The notes under the pieces were generated by a model. It did not search any database. It was not told where the DNA came from and was given only the letters and a program-made list of their open reading frames with translations. The position numbers and the translations under genes are program-made. A DNA stretch of 39,784 nt from a virus. Position 1 is the stretch's first letter; the number at the start of each line of letters is the position of its first letter. The DNA lies in the IMG/VR virus record IMGVR_UViG_3300020156_000303, positions 1-39,784 of that record; one strand, given 5' to 3'. Of this stretch, positions 1 to 9,150 are shown in pieces.

Positions 1-1544
1 CGGTCTGCAGCGTCATCAAAGAAACGGAGAGATGAGGAAGCGGTAGTGGTGTTGATGGCGAGCGTGCCGTCAGCCGCGATGCTTGGGTTGGTGCTATTGG
101 GAATGCCGAGCCATGAACCGGCACTGAACGCCGTGGAGGAGGCGTTGGTCAGGGTTTGCAGCCCCGCCCAGGTGTTCGAGGTGGTGGTGCCGAAGGCGAG
201 TGAGAGCGTTCCCGTGGTGTTGATAGGCCCGCCAGTGAGAGGGTATGTGGTGTCAATCTGCGTGACGGTTCCCGCGCCAGTTGAAAGGCACGTCCCGTTG
301 ATCGAGAAGCAGCCGCCTGCAAGGTCGATACCGCCGGTTCCGTAGAAGGTGCTGGTTGCTGCTGTGAAGTTCGCGATGCCATTGAGAGAGAGAAGAGAGC
401 CAGGAGTGGTAGTCCCGATGCCAACGTTACTTGCTGGCGACAAGATGAGACTGCCCGCGCCGGTAGAGATAACACCGTTGGTTTGGTCGTGAGTGAGTCC
501 TAGCCAGTGCGTTGTGTTAGTGCTATCGCCATGAAGGAAGATGGTGGGGTTGGTTTGAACGGCGTGCGCGAAGTCGGTGCCGACACGGTCTATGTTGTTG
601 ACCACGAGTGCGTTGGAGTCGTTCGAGAGCGCAAGGAAGAGACTATCGGGTGTCTGTGTCGTGCTGTAGTTGAGCGATGCGTCGCTGCTGGTGCCGAAAA
701 ATGCCTCTGCGTTGTCGTTGAAACGTGCGCCGGTGGAGGCAGAGAAAATCGGTTGTGAGGAGAACGTGTTCACGGCTGAAATCGTTTGCGTGACGTTAAT
801 ACCAGCGACCGTGAAAGACGCCCCGCCAGGGATTGTGACGGTGCGGTCGGCCGTAGGTGTGGCGAAGGTGAGCGCGGTTTGGAACCCGTCTCCTGCGGTT
901 GCGCCTTCGCACAGAAGCCCCAATGTGCCGAAGATGCACTCATGCGCGCCCATTGTTGACGCATCAGCAAGCCCCTTTGAATAGTCGAACTGGAGACTGC
1001 TGCTGGTCGTGCTTGCCGCAAGTCCTTGCCCCGTGAGGCTGGTGAAGTAGCCCGCCCCTACGGATAGTGCCGTAGTAGAGGCGTTAGCGACGGTGATGCC
1101 TGAGAAGAGGCCGTCGCCGTGAACAGACAAGAGATGGGAAGGAGAGGTAGTGCCGATGCCAACATTCCCGCTTGCGTAGTCGTAGACGAACCCGCCGCTT
1201 TCAATGTTAAGTCCGCCCGCAAACGTGCTTGTGGCAGTTGTTGAAGTGGCCGAGAAAGCGGTGCCTTCTATCGCGCCCACGTTCGTAAGTGAAAACCCTC
1301 CGCCGTCAATTGCGGATGTCCAGGGCGTTTGTGAGCCGCTGCCTGCGGTAATGCCAAGAGAAGAGGTTGCAGTGAGCGTGTAGGTGCCAGTGCTGTTCCC
1401 CACAAGAACCTGGCCGTAGCTTGGAGCGGTGGAGGTTCCTGTGCCTCCCCCACGTGGAAGAAGAATTGTTTGAGCTTGCACGGCCGTAAAAGAAACCCCG
1501 ACGACGAGGGCGGCAAGAATTCCTACGATGGTTAGGTATTTCAT
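1..1544 (-). CDS. Secreted/fibre-like surface protein, N-terminal part (gene crosses the junction)
   Basis: An open frame starts at ATG 1544 and runs without a stop off the left edge; its 3' part is at 39784..39433, in the same frame if the window is circular (631 codons). It opens with a Sec-type signal peptide (about residues 1-24, ending VQA-Q). It continues with low-complexity Thr/Ser/Gly-rich sequence and two copies of a GNVGIGTTSP / NVGIGTTTPGSLLSL motif (near residues 135 and 375), typical of trimeric fibre and surface proteins and common, as I recall them, in Parcubacteria proteins. It starts 2 bases after the upstream gene stops, so it is in the late operon. Role inferred: receptor-binding fibre or displayed surface protein. 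The signal peptide is odd for a cytoplasmically assembled virion protein, so lysogenic conversion is the alternative. Confidence 0.8.
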   Translation of the reverse strand, partial: MKYLTIVGILAALVVGVSFTAVQAQTILLPRGGGTGTSTAPSYGQVLVGNSTGTYTLTATSSLGITAGSGSQTPWTSAIDGGGFSLTNVGAIEGTAFSATSTTATSTFAGGLNIESGGFVYDYASGNVGIGTTSPSHLLSVHGDGLFSGITVANASTTALSVGAGYFTSLTGQGLAASTTSSSLQFDYSKGLADASTMGAHECIFGTLGLLCEGATAGDGFQTALTFATPTADRTVTIPGGASFTVAGINVTQTISAVNTFSSQPIFSASTGARFNDNAEAFFGTSSDASLNYSTTQTPDSLFLALSNDSNALVVNNIDRVGTDFAHAVQTNPTIFLHGDSTNTTHWLGLTHDQTNGVISTGAGSLILSPASNVGIGTTTPGSLLSLNGIANFTAATSTFYGTGGIDLAGGCFSINGTCLSTGAGTVTQIDTTYPLTGGPINTTGTLSLAFGTTTSNTWAGLQTLTNASSTAFSAGSWLGIPNSTNPSIAADGTLAINTTTASSSLRFFDDAAD

Positions 1545-1546
1545 GT

Positions 1547-2422
1547 TTAGTATGAATAGTCTGCTACGAGTTTTTCTCCTTCTGAAAGAGAGTGAGCGAG
1601 CGTGATAACGTCATCTGCGATTGTGTAATCCTCTCCCCTTACCTGATACGCCCCGCCCCTAAACAGCCGGACACTTCCCGCTACTGGTTCGTTATCAAGC
1701 GTGAACTCGGTGCCTGGGCCTTGTGACGAGAGGTCTTCACCCCACACAGGCGTCCCCCCTCCTCCTGCGGGAGTTACTGGCCTCCAGTAGACACCTGTCC
1801 ATTCGAGTGTCTGCCCTGCGGTGATACCAGACACATCTACGTCCGCAAGATTCCAGAGGTTCGTTACTCCTCCTGCATGGTTGTGCGTAACCGTAGGCTT
1901 AGGAAGGTTCTTTATGTGGCTCGCGTCTATCTTGTTTTCGTCGCCCTCAGTAGGCAGGGAGTTAATCTTGTCTACGATTTCTTCTGCTGTTTCCTTGGTG
2001 ATTTCCTGCTGAGGCACGAGAGCTGCGGCTTCCTGCGCTAAAGCTTCGAGGTTGGGGATTTCTTCCAGGCGAGCATCCACACGCGCGAGAGCTGCGGTGT
2101 TCTCTTTCTCTAGGGCTGCGAAACGGTCTTGTATGCGGAGGCGGTTGAAGAGAGAGTCAATACTCTCTAGAGACCGCTGCTTAAGCGTTGCGAAGGTTTG
2201 GTTATTAGCTCGGGTAGTCTCTTCAGCTACGCGAGAGCGCATCTCGTCGTAGATTTCCTGAAGTCTCTTTTCCTGCTTACTCGTAAGCGCAAGCTCGGAT
2301 TTAGCGATGACTTCCATCGCAAGCTTGAAGGCTCTGGTGAAGTCCTCTCGCGTTATTGCATCGTCTTCGAGGACGGAGCGGAGCTTAGTGAGGAACTTGA
2401 GTGATTTTTCTTGTTCGTCCAT
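1547..2422 (-). CDS. Coiled-coil tail fibre/collar-type protein
   Basis: 291 residues. Residues 1-150 are charged and helical with heptad-like spacing (a trimerising coiled coil). A linker follows, then a beta-rich end with NLADVDVSGITAGQTLEWTG (near 190), a repeat style common in phage fibre adaptors, and a final VRLFRGGAYQ...DYTIADDVITL block resembling the short C-terminal domains of tail fibres. It lies directly upstream of the secreted fibre gene with a 2-base gap. No Shine-Dalgarno sits at normal distance: the -10-like CGCTATGCT ends 6 bases before ATG, so the mRNA may be leaderless. Confidence 0.7.
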   Translation of the reverse strand: MDEQEKSLKFLTKLRSVLEDDAITREDFTRAFKLAMEVIAKSELALTSKQEKRLQEIYDEMRSRVAEETTRANNQTFATLKQRSLESIDSLFNRLRIQDRFAALEKENTAALARVDARLEEIPNLEALAQEAAALVPQQEITKETAEEIVDKINSLPTEGDENKIDASHIKNLPKPTVTHNHAGGVTNLWNLADVDVSGITAGQTLEWTGVYWRPVTPAGGGGTPVWGEDLSSQGPGTEFTLDNEPVAGSVRLFRGGAYQVRGEDYTIADDVITLAHSLSEGEKLVADYSY

Positions 2423-2424
2423 AT

Positions 2425-2532
2425 TTAGAGCATAGCGTTACCTCCTTTGCTTCTATCCACAGCACGTCCATTCGCTCTCGGGAATCCGTGATAGGGTTTC
2501 TGCATGGCCGTTCTAGGTTTCATTCTCTTCAT
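2425..2532 (-). CDS. Possible 35-residue basic peptide
   Basis: A short frame from ATG 2532 to TAA 2425 fills the gap between the 895-residue gene (stop 2544) and the coiled-coil fibre gene (start 2422). The product is basic (MKRMKPRTAMQKP...) and ends SKGGNAML. There is no clear ribosome-binding site, and the promoter of the next gene lies inside the frame. It may be a small virion protein or chance. Function unknown. Confidence 0.3.
   Translation of the reverse strand: MKRMKPRTAMQKPYHGFPRANGRAVDRSKGGNAML
2429..2461 (-). promoter_or_regulatory. Promoter, class TGTGGATAG-N15-nGnTAnnnT
   Basis: On the minus strand TGTGGATAG (2461-2453) is followed after exactly 15 bases by CGCTATGCT (2437-2429), whose TATGCT fits TAnnnT; only the first base departs from TGnTAnnnT. 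ATG 2422 is 6 bases further. Seven other sites in the window share this arrangement. Confidence 0.55.
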
Positions 2533-2543
2533 AATCGTCGTAG

Positions 2544-5231
2544 CTATTGCTGCTTTCCACGCCCCCCAGTGACCTTGTTGTAGAAGTCGGTGAGGTCAAT
2601 CGGGTTGAGCCTGTTTATCGACTCAGGAAATACAACGGTCTCTCCTCGATTGAAAAGCTCTACTCCGTCGAAGCCCTCCGATAGAAGAAGGCGGCGGTAT
2701 TCGGCTACGGCTTTGTCCGGGTCGTTGATGCTTGTGGCTTTCTGAGCTTCCTCCAGGAAGTCCATTTTGTCGCTCACCATCTTGAACTTCAGCTTTGAAG
2801 TATCGAAGGCCGTGATGTTGGCTGTCACGCCTTCACCGCGTTGGACGCCACTGCCGTCGAGCTGTTTAGTCTGCCGTGTGAAGCGACGCGCCTTCTCTTT
2901 GGTTTGCGTGAGGTAGAAGCCAGCGCCGAGCGTGCCGCGCGTGCTTGGGCGAAGCTCGCCAGTTAGCTTCTCAGGAGCGGAGTGGAACTGAATAAGAGTC
3001 TGCTCCGTTTGTTTGCCGAAGCCACCCGTTTCAACATTCAGTGAGAAACCTTCGAGGTCTCGGTTCCGCGCCTCCTTCGCCAGCGGTGCTAGCTCTTTGG
3101 GGATGGAGGGGGAGGATGGCTTTATCTCTCCAGTGCGTGCTGTGAATACACCATCGCCTTTGTAGTCGAGGTCGGCTGGGTCGGCCTTCACCTCCATGAT
3201 AGTAAACTTACCAGCTTTAGACGCAGATTGGCCGCTGTAGTTTTTCTCTACGAGAGAGCGGTCAGCCGCGAAGTAGGTACCTGATTTGAACGCCCCGCTC
3301 TCGTTGATGGCGTCAGCGGATTGCGTGCCGTGGTAGAGCGTAACCGTCCCGTCAGGATTGATGAGGTCTGGGCGGTCTTGCTTGATGTGGCCTGTTATGA
3401 TGTCGCGCAGTTCTTGGCGCGTCATACTCTTTACTAAACTGTCTGGGCCATCACGGAGAACACCACCCTCAAAAGGGACCGACGTATCTGCTTTCCGTGC
3501 AGACACGCCCCCCCTTTCTGTAAGTGCGCTGCCAGTAGAGGTATTTCCTGCCTTTGATGTTTTTGACGCAGTAGTAGGCCATGCGCCAGATTTAGCCGTA
3601 GCCGCCGCGTTTTTTCCAGTTGCGGACGGTATGAGACGCCCCGAGTCGTCGTATTTGGTCACGTCGCGCATAGACAAGCCCGGAGCGTTATTTAGGCTTT
3701 TTTTTACCTCGGTGCCTATGGCCTGCGCTGCTTTGGTTTCAAGGAGTCGGTCGCCTGGAGAAATTGCCCCGCCCTTCGGGAAGAACTTCTGAAGCGCAGG
3801 GAACGTGCGGAATAGAGCATTGACCTGTTCAGGAGACTTCTTGGAAAGAACGGCTGCAAGACGTGTCTTGAAGCCAGGAGATGCGGCGAGTTTATCGAGC
3901 ACGCCAGCACCGACACCCAAGAGGACTGCGGGAAGTGCGGAGCCGCCACTTGCAACGAATGTAAGGATGGCGGTGCCGAAACCAGCCATCTGCGGAGAGA
4001 GTCCCGAAAGGTTCGAGCGCTGCACAATCTTGTCTCGATACTTCGTAGCGATTTCCGCCGAGGTGAGGTCGCTGTAGCGTTCGGTGAGTTTGCGGAAGTC
4101 CTTAGCGAGTTCGGGATTCACGCCGTCGGCGGCGTCTAAGGTGCGTTCTTTGATTTCTCCGTAAACTGCTTTGAGCGCGGAGTTCACCGCTTTATCGTCT
4201 GAAGGGTTGCCGGTGAATTGCGTGATGTCTCCCACTTGGCGCAACACGTCGCGTGCCTCGGAGAACGTCAGGCCGTCTAGTTTTCGTGCGCCTGCTTCCT
4301 TGATGATGATGTTTCCTGCGTCGTCCACGCCTGGTTCCAGCTTGGTGTTGATAGCTTGCTTGACGCTTTGAAGCCTGCTTAGTAGGGTGGAGTTATTCTG
4401 CTCGGCCGCTGTCCGCATAGCGTCGTCCAGAGGACTCAATGAATCAACTAGAGACACTACTGGTGCTGTGCTTAGCTTACGGCCTAACGCGCCTATTTCT
4501 TGCCCGGTGGTCTGGCGAGCTTGATTAATCTTAGTCGCGAGCTCATCGAAGTCTCCGGCAACTATCTTTAGCTCGGCGACCGCGCGGCCGGGGTCTTTTC
4601 CGTAACTAAAATCTTTTGCAAGCGGTTTTATCAGGCTGTTGATGATGCGGGGTGCTTGGTCGTTACCGAAACGAACCGCAGCGTTTTTAGCCACACCCAC
4701 ACCAGGAATCGCACCACCAATAAGCGCTCCTGCGCCAGGCGTGAAGACATCGCCGCCTGTCTTGCCTTCTTGCAAGTTAAGGGAAATATCAAACAGCTCT
4801 CCGGTTGCGGCACCCGAGCCAATTTTCCCTATTGCTGACGCTCCCTTTTGAAGCCCCGCCGTTCGCGCAGCTCCAGTGATGCCGGTGGCGATACGCCCGA
4901 CAGGGGCAAAGAGCGCAGCGGACTGAAGCGCGGAGCCTGCAATCGCACCTGCGCTTGGGCCGGGGGTCACACGCGCTTCCGCGTCTGGCGATAGGTCACG
5001 CCCCACCACTGCCTTCTGAACGGTCTTACCTAGCTTGCCCTGCGCGATAGCTGTGCCGATGGCTTCGCCTACTTTTCCGCCACCAAAGAAGGCGTCGGTT
5101 AGCCCCGCTGCACGCTGCATCCCGGTAGGCTTAGGAGGAGCGTCCATAATGGCGCTGTCAGGAATGAAGTCTTTTACCTTTCCCTGCTGCTCCAGCTCGG
5201 CGAATTCTTCGTCTGAAATGAACTTCGCCAT
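2544..5231 (-). CDS. Large virion protein with two ADP-ribosyltransferase-like domains
   Basis: 895 residues; I infer an internal, possibly ejected virion protein. Residues 1-200 are Gly/Ala-rich with amphipathic helices; 200-400 are helical; about 405-440 is a hydrophobic glycine-rich segment that could enter membrane; 500-590 is low complexity. The C-terminal third holds two blocks of the ART type. The first has LYHGT near 631, then GTYFAAD and VEKNYSG. The second has FHSAPEKL near 747, GAGFYLTQ near 769, SEGFDGVEL near 854 and ETVVFPESI near 866; the pattern GxGFYlT...GfDGv...vvFpe matches the ART-PolyVal group in phage proteins. Phage T4 Alt is a precedent for an injected ART. It lies 2 bases after the preceding gene. 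The substrate cannot be read from sequence. Confidence 0.65.
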   Translation of the reverse strand: MAKFISDEEFAELEQQGKVKDFIPDSAIMDAPPKPTGMQRAAGLTDAFFGGGKVGEAIGTAIAQGKLGKTVQKAVVGRDLSPDAEARVTPGPSAGAIAGSALQSAALFAPVGRIATGITGAARTAGLQKGASAIGKIGSGAATGELFDISLNLQEGKTGGDVFTPGAGALIGGAIPGVGVAKNAAVRFGNDQAPRIINSLIKPLAKDFSYGKDPGRAVAELKIVAGDFDELATKINQARQTTGQEIGALGRKLSTAPVVSLVDSLSPLDDAMRTAAEQNNSTLLSRLQSVKQAINTKLEPGVDDAGNIIIKEAGARKLDGLTFSEARDVLRQVGDITQFTGNPSDDKAVNSALKAVYGEIKERTLDAADGVNPELAKDFRKLTERYSDLTSAEIATKYRDKIVQRSNLSGLSPQMAGFGTAILTFVASGGSALPAVLLGVGAGVLDKLAASPGFKTRLAAVLSKKSPEQVNALFRTFPALQKFFPKGGAISPGDRLLETKAAQAIGTEVKKSLNNAPGLSMRDVTKYDDSGRLIPSATGKNAAATAKSGAWPTTASKTSKAGNTSTGSALTERGGVSARKADTSVPFEGGVLRDGPDSLVKSMTRQELRDIITGHIKQDRPDLINPDGTVTLYHGTQSADAINESGAFKSGTYFAADRSLVEKNYSGQSASKAGKFTIMEVKADPADLDYKGDGVFTARTGEIKPSSPSIPKELAPLAKEARNRDLEGFSLNVETGGFGKQTEQTLIQFHSAPEKLTGELRPSTRGTLGAGFYLTQTKEKARRFTRQTKQLDGSGVQRGEGVTANITAFDTSKLKFKMVSDKMDFLEEAQKATSINDPDKAVAEYRRLLLSEGFDGVELFNRGETVVFPESINRLNPIDLTDFYNKVTGGRGKQQ

Positions 5232-5233
5232 AG

Positions 5234-6733
5234 CTATATTTCTTCCCAGCCTCCAGACACTTTCTTATACGTCTTGCCGTTGATGACTTTCGTGGAAGGC
5301 GTTGCCGCGTCACCGCCGCCCTGGTTAGTGATGAAGTTGTCAATCGCAGCTACTTGGGCGCTATTGTCAAGCGAGCTTATGGAGAGCTTTGTGGGGTCTG
5401 GAATGATGCTCTCGATAAGTCGCTGCACGCCAAGGTCGAGCGTTCCTAGTTTCTCCTGTTGCTTGTATTCGGCGGTTATCTGGCCGCGCAGGGTGTCAAG
5501 CAGCGTCTTGTTCTGTGGGAAGTTAGCGGTAAACCAGTTGAGGCCGTCCAGTCTGTTTCGATACTGCCCAAGAAGACCGAGAAGTGTCTGTTTGCCTGTG
5601 GCCTGTGCCTCAGCGAGCACCTGGGCGCGATACTCTTTCGGCACCTGCGTGAGCGGGATTTGGCCGTTCTTGTAGGCCATCGCGTAGGCCATCGCGTCTG
5701 CTGGGTCTGCTGTGCTGACTCTGTTCCGCTCTTCTATCTGGCTTTGAATATTGGCGCGCTGTAGAGCGTCCGTTGCAAGAGCAGAAAGTTTGACCTGACG
5801 GCCAAGCATGTCAGTTCCGTATTGTCCTGCTGCGGCGATTGCTGCTTCTGGTGTTTGAGCGGCTTGGATGGCATTGAGCGTTGCTGGGGGCGCATTGTTA
5901 CCCTGCGCCAACTGCATAAGCTGGAGCTTGGTATCAGAAAGAGTCTTGAGTGACTCGCGCTGCTCTTCGTATTTGCGCGTGTTGTCTTGAATGAGAAGTT
6001 GAAGCTGATTGTCTTCTGCCTTAGTGAGACGGCTTTGGTTCTGCTCGTAGAAGAGACTTTGGAACTGAAGAAGTGTTTGCAGCGGTTCGAGTTGCATCTG
6101 TATCTTCTTGTCTGCGGTCTGTTGTGCCGCTAGGTAGTTTCTGTTTGAAACGTCGAGCGCGATAGCGAGGTCTGCCTGCTCGAAAGCGTAGCGGCGGTTT
6201 ATCTGCTGCACCGTTTGTGCTGCGCCCTCCTGGAGTCCTCCGGCCGCGTCGATTGCCTGCTGCACTTCCACTTGCTGCGCCCGCTTTGAAGCCTGAAGCG
6301 CGGTGAAGGCGTCGTTATTCATCTGCCCTAACTCGTCTACGTTCAGCGAGTCTTCTACGGCTCCACGAGAAGCTTGCACGCCGAGGATGCGTTGCATGGT
6401 AGCTTCGAGACTTTCAGTGCTTGCGTCTGCTGCCTGCCGTCGTGCATCCACGTCCGCGCTTACGCGAGCGGATACAGCATTGAAAGAGTCGAGTGAGGCG
6501 TCAGCGGCTCCGGTAAGTGCTCCTGCGGTGGTGCTGGGCTGCACGGGAGGCACTGCAAGCGGCGCGATGGGATTGGCGAGCTGCGCTGCTGGGATCGGAG
6601 TGGGTGGAGATGACAGCGCGGTCTGAGGCGCGTAGGCGAAGCCGGAAGACTGAAGAGACGCAATCGCTTCTTGCTTGGTGTTGCCTGTTACGGTTTGGAC
6701 GCCCTTATCTGTATTTATTTCGTAAGTCTTCAT
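5234..6733 (-). CDS. Gln/Ala-rich coiled-coil virion protein (unknown)
   Basis: 499 residues, very rich in Gln, Ala and Leu, almost wholly helical, with long coiled-coil stretches (about 110-300). The N-terminus (MKTYEINTDKGVQTVTGNTK) and C-terminus (KVINGKTYKKVSGGWEEI) are short beta-like caps. It is coupled to the 895-residue gene by a 2-base gap and follows the beta-rich tail protein. In a short-tailed phage this position and composition suggest an internal virion (ejection) protein; it is too short and not repetitive enough for a typical tape measure. Function inferred from context only. Confidence 0.5.
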   Translation of the reverse strand: MKTYEINTDKGVQTVTGNTKQEAIASLQSSGFAYAPQTALSSPPTPIPAAQLANPIAPLAVPPVQPSTTAGALTGAADASLDSFNAVSARVSADVDARRQAADASTESLEATMQRILGVQASRGAVEDSLNVDELGQMNNDAFTALQASKRAQQVEVQQAIDAAGGLQEGAAQTVQQINRRYAFEQADLAIALDVSNRNYLAAQQTADKKIQMQLEPLQTLLQFQSLFYEQNQSRLTKAEDNQLQLLIQDNTRKYEEQRESLKTLSDTKLQLMQLAQGNNAPPATLNAIQAAQTPEAAIAAAGQYGTDMLGRQVKLSALATDALQRANIQSQIEERNRVSTADPADAMAYAMAYKNGQIPLTQVPKEYRAQVLAEAQATGKQTLLGLLGQYRNRLDGLNWFTANFPQNKTLLDTLRGQITAEYKQQEKLGTLDLGVQRLIESIIPDPTKLSISSLDNSAQVAAIDNFITNQGGGDAATPSTKVINGKTYKKVSGGWEEI

Positions 6734-6735
6734 GT

Positions 6736-8508
6736 TTAGGTAAGGGGTTCGCCTGGTGTATTTATAATACCCACCTCATGCAGCTCGTTCTCCCCAGTGA
6801 AGAGCATCGTTACCTTGAGTTGGATGCGTTCTGACTGCGCTCCGAGGCTGCGTTTAACACTCTCGCTCGTCTGGTCATCTACCTCAAAGAGTTTCGTCCA
6901 GTTCTGCACGCGAGCTTTCGCGGTTCCGGTCGTCACTCCCGTCACCGCCTCATCTGTCGTCACGGTGTAGGTGCCGCCAGACTCGGAAATAGCGCTTATG
7001 TGCGCCGTCTTTCCACTGCCCGTGCCCTGGATAACTTCCACTTCGTAGCCCTGCATGTCTGATACGTCGGTTGTGGTAGTAAAGCTGGTGGTGTTAACCC
7101 ACGTTATCGAGATGTAGGTTGGTTCTGCTTCTCGTGTTCGATACTTCACGGTGATTTTGTCGGTGGAAGAGAGGAGCTGTTTGTATTTCAGCCACACCTT
7201 CTGCCACACATCACTCAGGTTCGCTGATTGAATCCACGTCGTTACGAGATAGCCGAACTTCTGCACGGTGTCGTTGCTGTCGTCTATGAAAATCCCTGAG
7301 TCCAGTTCGGAGGCGTTGAGGTAGAAGCTCGCTCCGAGCATGAGCGTGCCGTTTCTGCCGTTTTCAGCAGAGACTACGCTGGCGTCAAACAGTGCTCCCG
7401 CGATACCGATGCGGTTTTGGCCGTAGTCGGTGATGGTGGAATTGCCTGCGGGGTTGTATGAGATGGAATACTTGTGTGTAAATCCGTAGTCAGAACTCCA
7501 CTCCCACACGCCTGACGGGAGGTTTTCGTTTATCGTCTCGTCAAAGTCCTCGTTGACGTTGTTTATGAACGCGAGGATGGTGCCGTTTCTTGTGGCAACA
7601 AGCCCATTGGGATGAATCAATCCCTCGTTGATGTAGTTGTTGATGCTTGAGAGGTTTGTTGCGGGGAGGCGAGCGACTTCCTGGAAGCTGGAGCCTGAGA
7701 ACGCGAGCAGCGAGCCATTAGAGTCCATTGCATACGGGACATTGTTCTGCACACACATAGCTGGAACTGCGTTGGCGTTGACGATGTATTCCGCTATGGG
7801 CTGGGCTGATATCCCGTCCCACTGGTAGATACGTCCCTTGCCTGTGAGGGAACCAAGAAAGCCTGTGCCTATCCAGATGTATTCCTGGGTGCACACCATT
7901 GAAAGGATTTGATACTGGCCTCCCGTGCCGAGGTCGAGGGAGTAGTCTGCGGCCGGAGCTGAAGAGAGCGAGTAGGAAGTGTTAAAGCTGCGGATAGTCT
8001 CTTTTGCGTCACGCACATACAGCCTGTTGAACTTCTTGAAGTATTTGAGAATGTGGAAGTAGTCAATGCTCAGCGGGTTGGCGCCGCCGCGAAGCGTCCA
8101 CGTTCCTCCTGTCTCATCCAGGCTGTAGATTTCATCCTCAGTGGTGGAGAAAAGCTGGCCGTTAAACACCTCCAGATCTGATTTCCGAGAGTCGTAGGTG
8201 AAGACTGGGTCAGTTACCGTCAGGTCTTGTGCGAACGCTACTTCTGGCGTGTCGCCTCCCTTGAGCACGCCTCCTGAGGTGGAACTGAAGCTGCACACTG
8301 CGTAAAAGGCGTTATCGAAATACTCGAATGCTGAGGGGTAGCTGTGTAGGTCGGAGGTGTCTGCTGTCGTGGTGTTTGCTTTGAGCCTGGGAGAGACGCG
8401 AGTGACGCCCAGGTTGCTCTGTAGGTCGATGTTGAAAGTGCTCCAGAGATTCCCGAGCACGTTGCTTCGGTTTGTCTGAAACCACTTCTTTCCAGGGAGG
8501 CGAATCAT
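6736..8508 (-). CDS. Large beta-rich tail protein, possible propeller (tail nozzle candidate)
   Basis: 590 residues from ATG 8508, which overlaps the upstream stop as ATGA; an in-frame GTG at 8529 is less likely. The body has many short beta-strand blocks with Trp, Tyr and Gly (YIWIGTGFLG, GRIYQWDG, NVPYAMDSNGSLLAFSG, GVWEWSSDYGF), like beta-propeller blades. A jelly-roll-like region follows (WVNTTSFTTTTDVSDMQGYEVEVIQG). With no tape measure present, it could match the propeller-bearing tail tubular/nozzle proteins of T7-type phages. That is a fold-level inference. Confidence 0.5.
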   Translation of the reverse strand: MIRLPGKKWFQTNRSNVLGNLWSTFNIDLQSNLGVTRVSPRLKANTTTADTSDLHSYPSAFEYFDNAFYAVCSFSSTSGGVLKGGDTPEVAFAQDLTVTDPVFTYDSRKSDLEVFNGQLFSTTEDEIYSLDETGGTWTLRGGANPLSIDYFHILKYFKKFNRLYVRDAKETIRSFNTSYSLSSAPAADYSLDLGTGGQYQILSMVCTQEYIWIGTGFLGSLTGKGRIYQWDGISAQPIAEYIVNANAVPAMCVQNNVPYAMDSNGSLLAFSGSSFQEVARLPATNLSSINNYINEGLIHPNGLVATRNGTILAFINNVNEDFDETINENLPSGVWEWSSDYGFTHKYSISYNPAGNSTITDYGQNRIGIAGALFDASVVSAENGRNGTLMLGASFYLNASELDSGIFIDDSNDTVQKFGYLVTTWIQSANLSDVWQKVWLKYKQLLSSTDKITVKYRTREAEPTYISITWVNTTSFTTTTDVSDMQGYEVEVIQGTGSGKTAHISAISESGGTYTVTTDEAVTGVTTGTAKARVQNWTKLFEVDDQTSESVKRSLGAQSERIQLKVTMLFTGENELHEVGIINTPGEPLT

Positions 8509-8801
8509 GACGAGGTGACGGCCTCCCACGCAGAGCCGGTGTAGACGTTGAGTTTGTTGGTGGTGGTGTTGTATATCTCTAGACCCGCCACAGGATTAAC
8601 GATGTTATTGCGCTGGGTGGTGGTCATTCGGGGCAGGACGATTCCCTTATTCACGGAAGTGAACGCCACGAGAGCTGAAGCGAGTGACGCTGTTTCTCCT
8701 GCTGTGCCTATTTGAAGCGGGCGTGTTCTAAGAGCGCGTTGCACGGCTTCGAGCACGTCGAAGTCTGTCTTTAGGCGGAGTTCGTTCGGTGCGTCGTCCA
8801 T
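8505..8801 (-). CDS. Small fibre-tip-like protein
   Basis: 98 residues. The second half reads NKGIVLPRMTTTQRNNI.. NPVAGLEIYNTTTNKLNVY, a block I recognise from the ends of many phage tail fibres and bacterial surface proteins (kGhlpPRMTtaqR..I..p..Gl.iYNTtt.kl..y.gs.W). The N-terminal 45 residues are helical. The frame ends with TGA inside ATGA, so translation is coupled to the tail gene at 8508. Confidence 0.65.
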   Translation of the reverse strand: MDDAPNELRLKTDFDVLEAVQRALRTRPLQIGTAGETASLASALVAFTSVNKGIVLPRMTTTQRNNIVNPVAGLEIYNTTTNKLNVYTGSAWEAVTSS

Positions 8802-8802
8802 A

Positions 8803-9147
8803 CTAGCGGTTGTTTACATACGCCACTCCTATCCTTTGCGCGTTGTTGCTTGCGAAGTAGTGGGTGCCGCTTTGCGCTCCTGAGGTGTCTATTGCAGTTC
8901 CATCTCGTGTTGCGGAGACTTTGAAGGTGTTATCCGTGACGTAGATGACGTAGTAGAAGGTGTCGGCTGAAAGTCCGGTGGGTAGAGCGCCCGTGGTAAA
9001 GAGTTTGATGGTGTCGTTGGTGATTAGCCCATGACCGTCAGAGGTAAAGACTGCGGGAGACGCAATCGTTACGGAGACGGCTTTGTAAGCCCTGGACGCA
9101 TACCAGTTGTCGTTCTGCGCCTCGATGAAGTTAAGCGGCGCGGCCAT
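8803..9147 (-). CDS. Small beta-rich tail protein
   Basis: 114 residues. Residues 30-100 carry HGLITNDTIKLFTTGALP, then FYYVIYVTDNTFKVSAT and DGTAIDTSGAQSG, a small beta-domain seen repeatedly in phage tail and head-fibre proteins. It ends 1 base before the next gene starts, within the late operon. Exact role unknown. Confidence 0.6.
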   Translation of the reverse strand: MAAPLNFIEAQNDNWYASRAYKAVSVTIASPAVFTSDGHGLITNDTIKLFTTGALPTGLSADTFYYVIYVTDNTFKVSATRDGTAIDTSGAQSGTHYFASNNAQRIGVAYVNNR

Positions 9148-9150
9148 GTT

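Noticed and set aside
5234-6733. Tape-measure protein
   Set aside because: At 499 residues with no long hydrophobic core or tail-assembly chaperone frames upstream, a long tail is not supported.
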